A model generated the notes under the pieces. The model saw only the letters and a list, made by a program, of their open reading frames with translations. It had not been told where the DNA came from and ran no database searches. Positions 29,864 to 39,086 of a stretch of DNA of 64,000 nt are shown in pieces. The stretch lies in contig JAJEBQ010000053.1 in the NCBI GenBank assembly GCA_022822495.1, forward strand, positions 41,320-105,319. Direction: 5' to 3'. Both the position numbers and the translations under genes were made by a program. This DNA is from Paracoccaceae bacterium. Lineage in GTDB: Bacteria > Pseudomonadota > Alphaproteobacteria > Rhodobacterales > Rhodobacteraceae. Numbering within the stretch: the stretch's first letter is position 1; the number at the start of each line of letters is the position of its first letter.

Positions 29864-30091
29864 TCTGCTTTATGCCGATATGAGACTGTGAAAGTATTCA
29901 AACGAATTCTTCAAAAGATCATTTCCACACCAAGAAAATGTGCCTTTGGGCTGTTTTTTGCAAACGAACGTCCTAAAAACAACACATACATGTCTCGAAA
30001 GGACACATTAGCTCGGCACATAACAGTTAAATGTGACTTCCTGCCTTAGGCGCTAGAATACTTTCACAGTCTCATATCGGCATAAAGCAGA
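29864..30091. repeat. Perfect 36-bp inverted repeat flanking 156 bp of non-coding DNA
   Basis: Positions 29864-29899 and 30056-30091 are exact reverse complements over 36 bases, enclosing a 156-bp spacer with no open frame. This could be a MITE-like element, a pair of IS ends after internal deletion, or a very long RNA stem. Flanking bases show no clear target duplication. It lies in the gap upstream of fdhD (29632-30516) next to an ISAs1 relic, which favours a mobile origin. Confidence 0.7.
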
Positions 30092-30186
30092 GGAGTGAGA
30101 CCCGCTCCTTTATTATGAACACAAAATGGACACCGGACCACTTACTCCGGCACGTCCGATCCCATTGGGCGATTTAGAACTCGCTT

Positions 30187-30431
30187 CATTGGGTTCTTGA
30201 TGTAACAATGAACGACGATGATTGACGCAACCCTACTGGACCGGGGCCGGAGACCTTGGCAGTCATGCGACGGTTCGCCCTAAATCGGGATCGTTTGGCC
30301 GTAGACAAAAGGACACCATCCATTCGGTGAAGACTGAAAAAAGCCGGATGGAATCACAATTTTGCGTTGAAACGCATCAGTGTGGCAGAACTTCTACCTG
30401 AAAAGGGGGCAATTCAAAAGCGATAGCCCTG
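30187..30431 (+). mobile_element. 3' relic of an ISAs1-family element
   Basis: The plus strand encodes the C-terminal end of an ISAs1 (H-repeat type) transposase: HWVLDVTMNDDD, then after a TGA, PETLAVMRRFALNRD, then after a second TGA, RLKKAGWNHNFAL. It ends in the terminal inverted repeat at 30414-30431, matching the ends of the other two copies (CAGGGCTATCGCTTTTGA as read from the end). The 5' half is missing. It marks the left side of the island holding the DUF262 nuclease. Confidence 0.8.
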
Positions 30432-30516
30432 GAAGAAACTCTTACAAACATTGCAATGGTGACTGGAATGTTTAAGTTAAACCGATATCAAGACCTTTCC
30501 AAATAAAGGAACAATA

Positions 30517-32163
30517 ATGGAAATAAAAATCGAAGAATGGACTGTCGGGAAACTCATTGAATTTGAGAAAGAAAACTCGCTTCGTGTTAACCACGAGTAT
30601 CAGCGTGGGTTACGGTGGACTAATTTTCAAAAGCAAATGTTTATTGACTCTATTTTCCGAGGATATTCAATACCAGCATTCTATTTTCATAAGACAATAG
30701 CTTCGCAATCCAAAAATGTATTTTATGACATTGTCGACGGGCAGCAAAGAATAGATGCCATCAAGAGCTTTAGTGATGGTGCTTTTGAATTACTTGATCC
30801 AACCGGTGACATAGGATTTAAATTTCCGAATTTTATGAAGGATGATTCTTGCCCATGGGGTGGTAAACGTTTTGCTGAACTTCAACCGAATCTTCAGAAA
30901 CAATTAAAAGATCACAAGATTGTCGTCTATGAAATTAAAACCAATAATGTAAATTCCATTAGAGATCTATTCATTCGTCTGCAAGGGGGGACTCCACTTA
31001 CTCCCCAAGATAAAAGAGATTCTTGGCCAGGACATTTTACCGAATTTGTATTGCGAGTTGGTGGAAAGAAAGGAGTAGATAAGTGGTATGGTTGTCCTTT
31101 GTTTACTGAAATTGCCAAAGTAAACAATGAAAGTAACAGGCGACAGCTAGTTGCTCAGATTTTTATGCTTTATTGGAATATCCAGAAAGAAAACAAATTT
31201 TGCGACATTAAATCTGCAAATATTGATGAATTTTATCATTCCCATGTAGACTTCGATGAAGATTCGAAGGAAGCCAAAGCTTTTTTGAAGGCTTGCAATA
31301 AACTTCATGGGATATTTGAAGGAAATCCAAAACTTGTTGGACATTATCTGATACATCTGTTCCTTTTGGTTAACCAGTTAATGGCAGAATATGCTAGCGG
31401 TTGGGAAAGCCAATTGGTAAATAAGTGGCATGAATTCGATAATCGGCGCCAGCAAGCTTCAAAGGATGTAAAAGAAGGCAATGAAGGTGTATTCAATCAA
31501 TACTATCTTAGATACGGCCTACATGCCCAGACACGATCAGATAGTGCAACAACAATTAGACAAAGGCATGTGTTTTTTGTCGAAGAAATGCTGGAATTAC
31601 TTAATCCTGAAAAATTGGATAAGAAGCGGGTATTGTCGAATCTTGAACGCCAAACCGTATTTTTTCGAGATAAGGGTATCTGTCAATGGTCTCGAATGAA
31701 AGGGCATACACGACAAGTGTTGTGGGACGAAGCTGAAATTCATCATGTCATTCCCTATTCCAAAGGTGGTAAAACAGATATAGGGAATTCTGCACTGGTA
31801 CATCCCGATTGGCATCCCAAAACAGATCAAGAAGTGGCAGAATTTCGTGATTGGTGGCAACAAAATCATCCTGATAATGGAAATAATCAACCCCGTCGGT
31901 CCAATGGAAAAAAACCAGTACCACCTGATGGGACAAAAATAAAGTTTTTATTCAATAATAAGGAACATCATGGGGAATATCTGGGAGGTAAAATAGTTCT
32001 AACTGGGGATGGCGGTAGGTCAGTGACTTGCTCAAGTTTGTCTGATGCATCCCGTAAAGTAACAAATACTCCCAGAAATGGTTGGCGTGATTGGTTCTTA
32101 TTGCTTCCAAATCAAGATGAATGGATACCGGCAGATGATTGGCGAAGAGATCAAATAGTGTAA
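30517..32163 (+). CDS. DUF262-HNH nuclease with C-terminal RAMA-like domain (GmrSD-like, putative anti-phage effector)
   Basis: 548 residues, intact, with GGA before the ATG. Residues 1-160 are a DUF262 (GmrS-type) domain: VNHEYQRGLRW, then DIVDGQQRIDAI, whose DGQQR (74-78) belongs to the ParB/Srx-like nucleotide site. Residues about 375-435 are an HNH motif (His409-His410, GG 417-418, Asn424, His429/His433), without the Cys pairs some HNH proteins use. Residues about 468-530 resemble RAMA (VPPDGTKIKFLF, then NGWRDWFLL), a domain predicted to read modified DNA. DUF262 nucleases such as GmrSD cut modified phage DNA, so a similar role is inferred. It stands alone between IS relics and looks more AT-rich than core neighbours. 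Confidence 0.78.
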   Translation: MEIKIEEWTVGKLIEFEKENSLRVNHEYQRGLRWTNFQKQMFIDSIFRGYSIPAFYFHKTIASQSKNVFYDIVDGQQRIDAIKSFSDGAFELLDPTGDIGFKFPNFMKDDSCPWGGKRFAELQPNLQKQLKDHKIVVYEIKTNNVNSIRDLFIRLQGGTPLTPQDKRDSWPGHFTEFVLRVGGKKGVDKWYGCPLFTEIAKVNNESNRRQLVAQIFMLYWNIQKENKFCDIKSANIDEFYHSHVDFDEDSKEAKAFLKACNKLHGIFEGNPKLVGHYLIHLFLLVNQLMAEYASGWESQLVNKWHEFDNRRQQASKDVKEGNEGVFNQYYLRYGLHAQTRSDSATTIRQRHVFFVEEMLELLNPEKLDKKRVLSNLERQTVFFRDKGICQWSRMKGHTRQVLWDEAEIHHVIPYSKGGKTDIGNSALVHPDWHPKTDQEVAEFRDWWQQNHPDNGNNQPRRSNGKKPVPPDGTKIKFLFNNKEHHGEYLGGKIVLTGDGGRSVTCSSLSDASRKVTNTPRNGWRDWFLLLPNQDEWIPADDWRRDQIV

Positions 32164-32398
32164 ATTACGGCTTCTTCGTCAGAAAGAAACCCAAATGGTG
32201 GTTGGAAGTTCACCAAACGCCTACCTTCCCTAATCTTTTTTTTTGCAAGTATCAAGAAACTTTATTTTGATATTGGGGTTTCTCTGGCGGTCCGTTTTAC
32301 ATCCCGACGCAAATCACTCAAAGTAATGCTAAATGAAATGTTGTTTCCTACGATGTTTCGGTGAGGGGAGATACACATAAAACTCTTTCTTCTATTTC

Positions 32399-32605
32399 TC
32401 ATGTTTCTGGAAGCTGAATCCAACGATCAAAAGCATTTTCTTCCATCCAATTGTTTAACCATTTGGACCTCAATTCCATGTCGCAATAAAGGTGTTGCAG
32501 TCCTGTCAGAAGGCCCGGCATGTCATCATGACACGTGCGACCGAGATCAATGCCGGCAATGTCAATGTCACCGAGTTCACGGTGGGGCTTGATGACAGGT
32601 CTCAT
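32399..32605 (-). pseudogene. N-terminal fragment of an ISNCY-type transposase
   Basis: 68 codons reading MRPVIKPHRELGDIDIAGID, then DDMPGLLTGLQHLYCDMELR. This follows the start of a transposase group (usually annotated ISNCY) whose N-terminus has SRDDIPxLLRGLQ and an ELR element. The frame ends early and no catalytic DDE region follows, so it is a dead fragment. The rest of the 32164-33237 gap holds an ISAs1 relic and no intact gene. Confidence 0.6.
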
Positions 32606-32740
32606 CGGTCAAAACCTACGAAGATTTATGGATATTAGATGAAAAAAGGCTCTGAAACGGGTAAATACCAGAATAAAACCGATCTTCATCGTAACTTCTC
32701 GATTCCAAACCCTTGTTGTCAAGGGATCAAACAATATTGG

Positions 32741-33114
32741 CAGGGCTATCGCTTTTGAGAGGGCTTATTCTCAGGTAAAAGTCCCGCCGAATGGAGGCGT
32801 TGCAACGCCTCATCGTGATTCCATCTGGCTTTTTTTAAGTCTTCCCCGAATGGACGGGGGCTTCTTATCTCCAGCCAAACGGAGCCTTGTCGGGACAGGT
32901 GTCACCGCACGAGAGAGACAATCAATAGGGTCATCATTAGCATGTCATGAAGATCGTGGCGAGGTGCATGACGACATTGGATATCTGTAATCCCCTCACA
33001 ATCAGGGGAATCATTCGTTATCTTTTGAGCCTCAATAGAATGATGCTGTTTTTGAGACCGTCTGGGAGTAAATAACCAAAAGAGGAAATAAGAATTTTAA
33101 AAGCGATTACCCTA
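32741..33114 (-). mobile_element. Internally deleted ISAs1-family element
   Basis: A 374-bp relic with both ends: the left end starts CAGGGCTATCGCTTTTGA and the right end reads AAAAGCGATTACCCTA, an imperfect inverted repeat. On the minus strand it encodes the start of an ISAs1 transposase (APRHDLHDMLMM) joined, after a large deletion, to its end (GRLKKARWNHDEALQRL). No convincing target duplication was seen. It closes the right side of the nuclease island. Confidence 0.8.
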
Positions 33115-33237
33115 GGTACTTGGGTGATTTATTCTCAGTTTTTAAAGACAATCTGGATAGATTTACGAGAAAAAGAGGACTTTCTTGAAAAATAATCCAA
33201 AACCCATAAATCTTGTATATCCTATATTGGGCAGGTC

Positions 33238-33534
33238 ATGATACCTCAGACATATACTTCTCAGCAGGCGGAACTACTCGCTATCAAGGTTTTGGAATGG
33301 ATTGCAACCAACCACAATCTTTTTGGAGCCTTTCTAAATATGACCGGAAGCACCAAAGAGTCCATTTCCGAAAATATTGCCAATGTTGAATTTTTAGCCT
33401 CTGTTCTGGATTTTTTCCTCCTGCAAAATGACAGGGTAATTCAGGAATGCTGTGAGGCCCTTTCTGTTGCACCCGAAGATCCCCTCAAGGCCAGGAGAGC
33501 TTTACCTGGAGGTGAAGAAGTCAATTGGACATGA
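33238..33534 (+). CDS. DUF3572 family protein
   Basis: 98 residues. A small helical protein found almost only in alphaproteobacteria; the pattern AELLAIKVLEWIATN, VLDFFLLQNDRVIQEC and a final LPGGEE is typical. Function unknown. Its stop overlaps the ATG of the following HAD hydrolase (ATGA), so the two are translationally coupled. Confidence 0.85.
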   Translation: MIPQTYTSQQAELLAIKVLEWIATNHNLFGAFLNMTGSTKESISENIANVEFLASVLDFFLLQNDRVIQECCEALSVAPEDPLKARRALPGGEEVNWT

Positions 33535-34250
33535 CTCTACCATCAAAAGGTTTCAAGGGGATAATTTTCGATAAGGATGGAACTCTTTTTGATTTTCAAA
33601 GGACCTGGTCCCCTTGGATGGTAAATCTTTTGCAAATTCTTTGTGATGGAAATGAGGAACGTTCAAGAAGAGAAGGATATTTATTGGGATTTGACCTTGA
33701 TAAGCAACGCTTTCTTTCCAGTAGCCTGTTTATAGCGGGAACCCCCCTGCAGTTTATAAACCAGCTGACGAACCAATTCAAGGATTGGAAAAAAAGAGAT
33801 TTGATCAAATTACTAGTGGACTTAACCGAAAGTACAGAGCAAATTGAAGTTGTGCCATTGCAACCAATCTTTACAAGTTTGCAAGGTGATGGTTATGTCT
33901 TGGGGTTGGCAACCAACGACAGCACAAGGGATGCTAAAAGGCACTTGGTGGGAAAGGATCTTCTGAAACATTTTGATTTTGTGGTAGGTTTTGACAGCGG
34001 CTATAAATCAAAACCGGATCCCGAAATGTTACTGGCGTTTTGCCACAGGACACAAATCCCTCCTAAGAATACAGTGATGGTTGGGGACAGTAATAGTGAT
34101 CTGATCGCAGGAAAAAGAGCTGGGATGTTTACCGTGGCCGTACTTTCTGGAGTGTCAAGGTCAGAAGAACTTGAACAAAATGCAGATTTGGTAATAAGAA
34201 ATATCAGTGACCTTCAGAAATCATTAGAGAAGTCCAAGATAAGCGAATGA
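33531..34250 (+). CDS. HAD-superfamily hydrolase (phosphoglycolate phosphatase-like)
   Basis: 239 residues. The four HAD motifs are clear: IIFDKDGTLFDF (nucleophile Asp), LATNDS, KPDPEML and VMVGDSNSDLIAG. The helical cap between motifs I and II is of the Gph/PGMB size. Likely a small-molecule phosphatase, possibly phosphoglycolate, but substrate cannot be assigned. It starts in a 4-base overlap with the DUF3572 gene. Confidence 0.87.
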   Translation: MTLPSKGFKGIIFDKDGTLFDFQRTWSPWMVNLLQILCDGNEERSRREGYLLGFDLDKQRFLSSSLFIAGTPLQFINQLTNQFKDWKKRDLIKLLVDLTESTEQIEVVPLQPIFTSLQGDGYVLGLATNDSTRDAKRHLVGKDLLKHFDFVVGFDSGYKSKPDPEMLLAFCHRTQIPPKNTVMVGDSNSDLIAGKRAGMFTVAVLSGVSRSEELEQNADLVIRNISDLQKSLEKSKISE

Positions 34251-34376
34251 AGTTCCAAAAAGAAAATTAAAAAAGCAAAGCCCAATTGCTTTTCTGATTA
34301 ATTTGGTGTTTTTGTTTGCAGGGAGTATTTCTGGATTTTAGGAAATTTTTTCTGGGTAGTTTCGGGAGATTGAAAT

Positions 34377-35927
34377 ATGCTTGGCAAGAGAAGGGGAAGA
34401 AGCGGTGGAAGATCAGCAAATATTCATCTTCGAAGCACCAAGATATTTGATCAGATGCCTTGGCATTTACCCTACAACACAGATGACCCAACCGAGCCTT
34501 TGGACGAAGAGGGTGTTCGAAAGATTCACGAAACTGGCCTCCAGATAATGGAGAATATTGGTATTGAGTTTTTGAACGAGGAAGCGCGGGCTATTTTCAA
34601 AAAGGCGGGTTGCAAGGTTGAAGGTACCAATGTAAGACTTGATCGGGGTTTTGTCATGGAAATGGTTAAGCACTGCCCTTCGCAGTTTACCATGATACCT
34701 CGGAATCCTGATCGTGAAGTGATTGTCGGGGGAAAGTATATGCTTTTTGGCTGTGTTTCCTCGCCACCTAATTACTGGGACCTCGAAAATGGCAAGCAAG
34801 TGGGAACACAAGAACATTTTCGCAACTTTCTAAAGTTAACCCATTATTTCAACTGTATTCATTTTGCCTGTGGTTACCCCGTCGAACCAGTCGATATACA
34901 CCCCTCCATTCGACATCTTGAATGCTTGTTTGATAAACTCACCCTCACCGATAAAGTTACGCACGCCTATTCGCTTGGAACTGAAAGGGTTGAGGATGTC
35001 ATTGAAATGGTAAGAATTGCTGGCGGGTTAACACATGAGGAATTTGATTCCAAGCCAAGAATGTTTACCAATATCAATTCAACATCACCTTTAAAACACG
35101 ATTGGCCCATGATTGATGGAGCCATGCGATTGGCAAGAAGAGGACAGCCCGTGATTGTTACCCCATTTACTTTGGCAGGTGCAATGGCACCGGTAACGAT
35201 GGCTGGCGCCGTGGCCTTATCAATGGCAGAAGGGTTGGCAGCTATTGCCTTGTTGGAATATATCAATCCTGGAACCCCGATTGTCTTCGGTACCTTTACT
35301 TCAAATGTTGATCTCCGTTCTGGCGCGCCAGCATTCGGTACACCCGAATACGTTCGTGCTACCCAAATGACAGGCCAGCTGTGTCGGTTTTATGGATTGC
35401 CCTTGCGGGCAACCAATGCTTGCGCCGCCAATGTGCCGGACGGCCAGGCCATGTGGGAAAGCATGAATTCGATGTGGTCTGCAGTTCAATCACAGGTTAA
35501 CATGGTGTATCATGCTGCTGGATGGTTGGAGGGGGGATTGATCTCAAGCCCGGAGAAATTTATCATGGATTGTGAAACGCTCCAGCAGTTTCAAAGGTAT
35601 TTTGAGAAAGAAGTTTATGGAACCGATGAGAAAGACCTAGCCTTGGAGGCGATATCTGAAGTTGGATCTCACGGTCATTTTTTTGGTGCTGAACACACGC
35701 AGGAAAGATATACGTCAGCCTTTTATGAGCCATTTCTAAGTAATTGGCAAAACTATGAAGCGTTTGAACTGGGTGGCGGGGAATGGACAGCTCAAAGGGC
35801 CCACAAAATGTACAAGAAAATTCTTGCTGATTATGAGACCCCACCTATGGACATAGCCATCAAGGAGGAACTGGCCGCCTTTGTCAAAAGAAGAATTGCT
35901 GAGGGAGGAGCACCAACAGACTTTTGA
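34377..35927 (+). CDS. MttB-superfamily (trimethylamine methyltransferase-like) protein, no pyrrolysine
   Basis: 516 residues with no internal stop, so it belongs to the large non-pyrrolysine branch of the MttB family. Members transfer methyl groups from quaternary amines such as glycine or proline betaine to a corrinoid protein; others have unknown substrates. Recognisable blocks are LHETG-like KIHETGLQIMENIGIEFL, FTSNVDLRSGAPAFGTPE and YHAAGWLEGGLISS. An AGCS symporter lies 188 bp downstream. No corrinoid protein or activator gene is adjacent, so how its methyl group is accepted is open. Confidence 0.87.
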   Translation: MLGKRRGRSGGRSANIHLRSTKIFDQMPWHLPYNTDDPTEPLDEEGVRKIHETGLQIMENIGIEFLNEEARAIFKKAGCKVEGTNVRLDRGFVMEMVKHCPSQFTMIPRNPDREVIVGGKYMLFGCVSSPPNYWDLENGKQVGTQEHFRNFLKLTHYFNCIHFACGYPVEPVDIHPSIRHLECLFDKLTLTDKVTHAYSLGTERVEDVIEMVRIAGGLTHEEFDSKPRMFTNINSTSPLKHDWPMIDGAMRLARRGQPVIVTPFTLAGAMAPVTMAGAVALSMAEGLAAIALLEYINPGTPIVFGTFTSNVDLRSGAPAFGTPEYVRATQMTGQLCRFYGLPLRATNACAANVPDGQAMWESMNSMWSAVQSQVNMVYHAAGWLEGGLISSPEKFIMDCETLQQFQRYFEKEVYGTDEKDLALEAISEVGSHGHFFGAEHTQERYTSAFYEPFLSNWQNYEAFELGGGEWTAQRAHKMYKKILADYETPPMDIAIKEELAAFVKRRIAEGGAPTDF

Positions 35928-36115
35928 ACTTAAGTAACGGTTTACCAAAGGGAAAGTGCATTGGATTAATGAACTGTTCCAGAAGGAGGCACCAAGCAGA
36001 ATTTATTATCTAAATCCAACGTTCTAATAATTTCTTTCAATTTGTAAAAAATTGTGAGACAATAAATCGAAACTCAATGCAAATTTTTGAGACAATAATG
36101 AAGGGAGAAAAAATT

Positions 36116-37501
36116 ATGGACCAAATCAATTCAATAATTAATACCGTTAACGCCTTCGCCTGGGGCCCTCCGATGTTGGGAATCCTCGGTGTAACCGGGG
36201 TACTTTTGACTTTGGGGCTGGTGTTTATGCCTTGGCGAAAAGTCGGGTATGGCTTCAGGCTACTCTTTGCCAAGGATGATAGTGCTGATGGCGCTGATGG
36301 TGAGGTAAAACCGTTTAATGCTTTGATGACGGCACTATCGGCAACGGTGGGAACAGGAAATATTGCAGGGGTGGCAACCGCGATAGCTTTGGGGGGACCT
36401 GGAGCTATTTTTTATATGTGGCTCATCGCTCTTTTTGGTATGGCAACAAAATATGCTGAGGCAGTTTGTGCCGTAACTTACCGTGAGGTTGACCAGGAAG
36501 GAAAATATGTTGGGGGCCCAATGTACTACCTTCGCAATGGGGTAGGAAAATTTGCCCCTGAATTAGGCAAGTCTCTAGGATTGCTATTTGCTATCTTCGG
36601 GGCCATCGCAGCCTTTGGCATTGGCAATGCGGTTCAGGTAAATTCCATGGCCACAGTTTTAGAAAACAGTTTCTCGGTTCCGACCTTCATTACCGGTATA
36701 ATTGTCGCTGGACTGGCAGGGGTTGTCATTATTGGTGGCATCCAGAGAATTGGTGAAGTCGCTGGTAAATTGGTTCCAACCATGATTGTACTGTATGTCG
36801 GTGCAGCACTCATTGTTATTCTACTGAATATCACCGAGGTTCCTGCAGCCATAGGCTTGATCTTCAAGCATGCCTTTACACCTGCTGCGGCCACAGGAGG
36901 TTTTGCTGGTGCAGCAGTTGCTGCCGCCGTTCGTTTCGGAGTTGCAAGAGGTGTGTTCTCCAACGAATCAGGCTTGGGTTCGGCTGCCATTGCTCATGCT
37001 GCTGCCAAAACCAATAATCCCGTAAGGCAAGGCATCATTGCCATGTTGGGCACCTTTATTGATACCCTAATAGTTTGCACAATGACCGCCTTGGTTATCA
37101 TCACTTCTGGTGCATGGTTGATGGAGGTTGATGGCGGTGGTCTTACAGGAGCTGTTCTGACATCAACGGCTTTTGATTTATCAATTCCGGGTGGACAATA
37201 TATCGTAACAATCGCTCTTGCGATTTTTGCCTTTACAACCATCCTTGGTTGGTCTTACTATGGCGAGAGGTGTTGGCAATATTTGTTCAGTGAAAAAAGC
37301 GTATTGGTCTATCGGGTTCTATGGATCTTGGCAGCGCTTGCATTTGCCAACTTCAAAGTTGACCTTGTTTGGAATCTTGCCGATACGCTTAACGGCCTGA
37401 TGGCAGTTCCCAATCTGGTTGGGCTCTTGTTATTGTCACCAATGGTCTTTCAGGTAACCAGGGAATACTTTGATAAGGAAGCCAACAAAAGTTCAACTTG
37501 A
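36116..37501 (+). CDS. AGCS family sodium:alanine/glycine symporter
   Basis: 461 residues from ATG 36116, which has AAGGGAG at a proper distance. About ten or more membrane helices are visible. Family motifs: ALSATVGTGNIAGVATAIALGG, split here only by helix, and GVARGVFSNESGLGSAAIAHAA. Transport is Na+ (or H+) coupled uptake of small amino acids. Being next to the MttB-like gene, it may import the amine substrate or an amino-acid product, which is inference only. A strong hairpin terminator follows. Confidence 0.92.
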   Translation: MDQINSIINTVNAFAWGPPMLGILGVTGVLLTLGLVFMPWRKVGYGFRLLFAKDDSADGADGEVKPFNALMTALSATVGTGNIAGVATAIALGGPGAIFYMWLIALFGMATKYAEAVCAVTYREVDQEGKYVGGPMYYLRNGVGKFAPELGKSLGLLFAIFGAIAAFGIGNAVQVNSMATVLENSFSVPTFITGIIVAGLAGVVIIGGIQRIGEVAGKLVPTMIVLYVGAALIVILLNITEVPAAIGLIFKHAFTPAAATGGFAGAAVAAAVRFGVARGVFSNESGLGSAAIAHAAAKTNNPVRQGIIAMLGTFIDTLIVCTMTALVIITSGAWLMEVDGGGLTGAVLTSTAFDLSIPGGQYIVTIALAIFAFTTILGWSYYGERCWQYLFSEKSVLVYRVLWILAALAFANFKVDLVWNLADTLNGLMAVPNLVGLLLLSPMVFQVTREYFDKEANKSST

Positions 37502-37549
37502 ACTAAAGTGGGCTGAACGTAGGTTGTAAGACGATCAGTCCCAGAAATT

Positions 37550-37575
37550 AACCCCGGGTGCATTTCCCGGGGGTT
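37550..37575 (+). terminator. Hairpin terminator after the AGCS symporter gene
   Basis: AACCCCGGG at 37550-37558 pairs with CCCGGGGGTT at 37566-37575 around a 7-base loop, giving a GC-rich stem with a short T-run on the right (GGGTTTC). It lies between convergent genes and may serve both strands. Confidence 0.75.
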
Positions 37576-37617
37576 TCGACTTGTTAGCAGGAATATTGGT
37601 TTGTGAAGGTGAATTTG

Positions 37618-37839
37618 TTACAATTTCAAATCACCAAACTTTTTCTTGAATTTGGAAACCCTGCCGCCAGTATCCATAAGGTGCGTACCACCACCGGTCC
37701 AGGCAGGGTGCACCGTGGGGTCAATATCAAGTTGTAATGTATCGCCTTCGGAGCCGTAGGTAGACTGCATCTCCAACTCATCTCCGTTGGTCATTTTGAC
37801 GGTGATTTTATGGTAATCAGGATGAATATCTTTTTTCAT
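37618..37839 (-). CDS. rpmE: 50S ribosomal protein L31
   Basis: 73 residues, beginning [19 protein letters not shown]. It lacks the Cys residues of the zinc-binding (C+) type, so it is a C- form, as is common in alphaproteobacteria. It is the last gene of the SRP/ribosomal operon, 15 bp after rplS. Confidence 0.95.
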   Translation of the reverse strand: MKKDIHPDYHKITVKMTNGDELEMQSTYGSEGDTLQLDIDPTVHPAWTGGGTHLMDTGGRVSKFKKKFGDLKL

Positions 37840-37854
37840 TGTGCGAACTCCCTG

Positions 37855-38241
37855 TTATGTCTTTTCTTTTAATGGTTTGTAATTGATGTTTTCGGCAATT
37901 CGGGCTGCCTTGCCTCGACGCCCTCGCAAATAATACAGTTTTGACCGACGAACCCTACCCCGGCGTACAACAGTGATCGAGTCGATGTTGGTCGAGTGCA
38001 GCGGGAAAACCCGTTCAACACCCTCACCAAAAGAGATCTTCCTGACCGTAAAGGTTCCGTCTATGCCAGAACCTCCCTTACGTGCTATGCAAACACCTTC
38101 GTAGTTTTGCACACGGGTTCTTGTACCTTCAGTTACCTTAAAGCCAACCCTAATCGTATCACCGGCTTTAAAATCTGGAATTTCCTTGTTCTCGCCAAGG
38201 GTCGCCAGTTGTTGTTCATTAAATTTTGCAATCAAATCCAT
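37855..38241 (-). CDS. rplS: 50S ribosomal protein L19
   Basis: 128 residues. Typical L19 sequence: [35 protein letters not shown], and [13 protein letters not shown] followed by [19 protein letters not shown]. It sits at the interface of the 30S and 50S subunits. It lies 47 bp after trmD, in the conserved rpsP-rimM-trmD-rplS order. Confidence 0.96.
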   Translation of the reverse strand: MDLIAKFNEQQLATLGENKEIPDFKAGDTIRVGFKVTEGTRTRVQNYEGVCIARKGGSGIDGTFTVRKISFGEGVERVFPLHSTNIDSITVVRRGRVRRSKLYYLRGRRGKAARIAENINYKPLKEKT

Positions 38242-38288
38242 TGTCTTATCCTTCCAGACAGTTAATATTTGGTTAGTTCAAAATAATT

Positions 38289-39008
38289 CTATATCTCGTT
38301 CTCGGTTTTTTGTTCACAGTACCTTTGCCAAAGGTCCGGTCTTCTAATTCTGGTTATTTCTTCAGCTTTTGACTTTCTCCATCGAGATATATTTTCATGG
38401 TGTCCGGTCAAGAGGATTTCAGGAACCGAAAGCCCGTTCCAAACTCTTGGTCGCGTGTAATGAGGGTGTTCAAGCAAGCCACTGATGAAGGACTCATTTT
38501 CAGTGGATTCAAAATTCCCCAACACATTCGGTATAAGTCGCACTGTTGCTTCTATCAAGGCTTGAGCTGCAATTTCCCCACCAGAAAGAACAAAATCTCC
38601 CATGGAAATCTCCTCGACACCCGTAGCCTCAAAAAATCGTTCATCAACCCCCTCATAACGACCACAAATAAGCGTAATACCCTTGCCCATTGACCACTTC
38701 TTGGCAGTTGTCTGATCAAAAAGTCTCCCTCTGGGGGATAAAAATGCAACCGGCCAGGTATCAGCCTCACCATCTGTATTTTTTTGTGCAACTTCAAGGG
38801 CCTTAGCCAGGATATCGGGCTTGATCACCATTCCTGGACCACCTCCAGAAGGTGTATCATCAACCGCTTTGTGCACACCACAGCCAAAATCTCTCAAATC
38901 TACAGTTTCCAGTTGCCAACTCTTATCCAGAGCCTTGCCAATGAGCGAACTGCCCAGCACACCAGGAAAAACTTCTGGAAAGAGAGTGATTATTTTGGCC
39001 GTCCACAT
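38289..39008 (-). CDS. trmD: tRNA (guanine37-N1)-methyltransferase
   Basis: 239 residues, SPOUT class with a trefoil-knot SAM site (LICGRYEGVDERF, then EISMGDFVLSGGE). The N-terminus MWTAKIITLFPEVFPG and the HPHYTRPRVWNG block are diagnostic. It methylates G37 in tRNAs reading CNN-type codons and prevents frameshifts. It is 78 bp downstream of rimM. Confidence 0.96.
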   Translation of the reverse strand: MWTAKIITLFPEVFPGVLGSSLIGKALDKSWQLETVDLRDFGCGVHKAVDDTPSGGGPGMVIKPDILAKALEVAQKNTDGEADTWPVAFLSPRGRLFDQTTAKKWSMGKGITLICGRYEGVDERFFEATGVEEISMGDFVLSGGEIAAQALIEATVRLIPNVLGNFESTENESFISGLLEHPHYTRPRVWNGLSVPEILLTGHHENISRWRKSKAEEITRIRRPDLWQRYCEQKTENEI

Positions 39009-39086
39009 AACCTTGACTACCTCCCAAAATATGTTTTGGATGGACCTTGCGTTAGTGTAGACATTGCTGGCATTGTCCTTCTTGCA

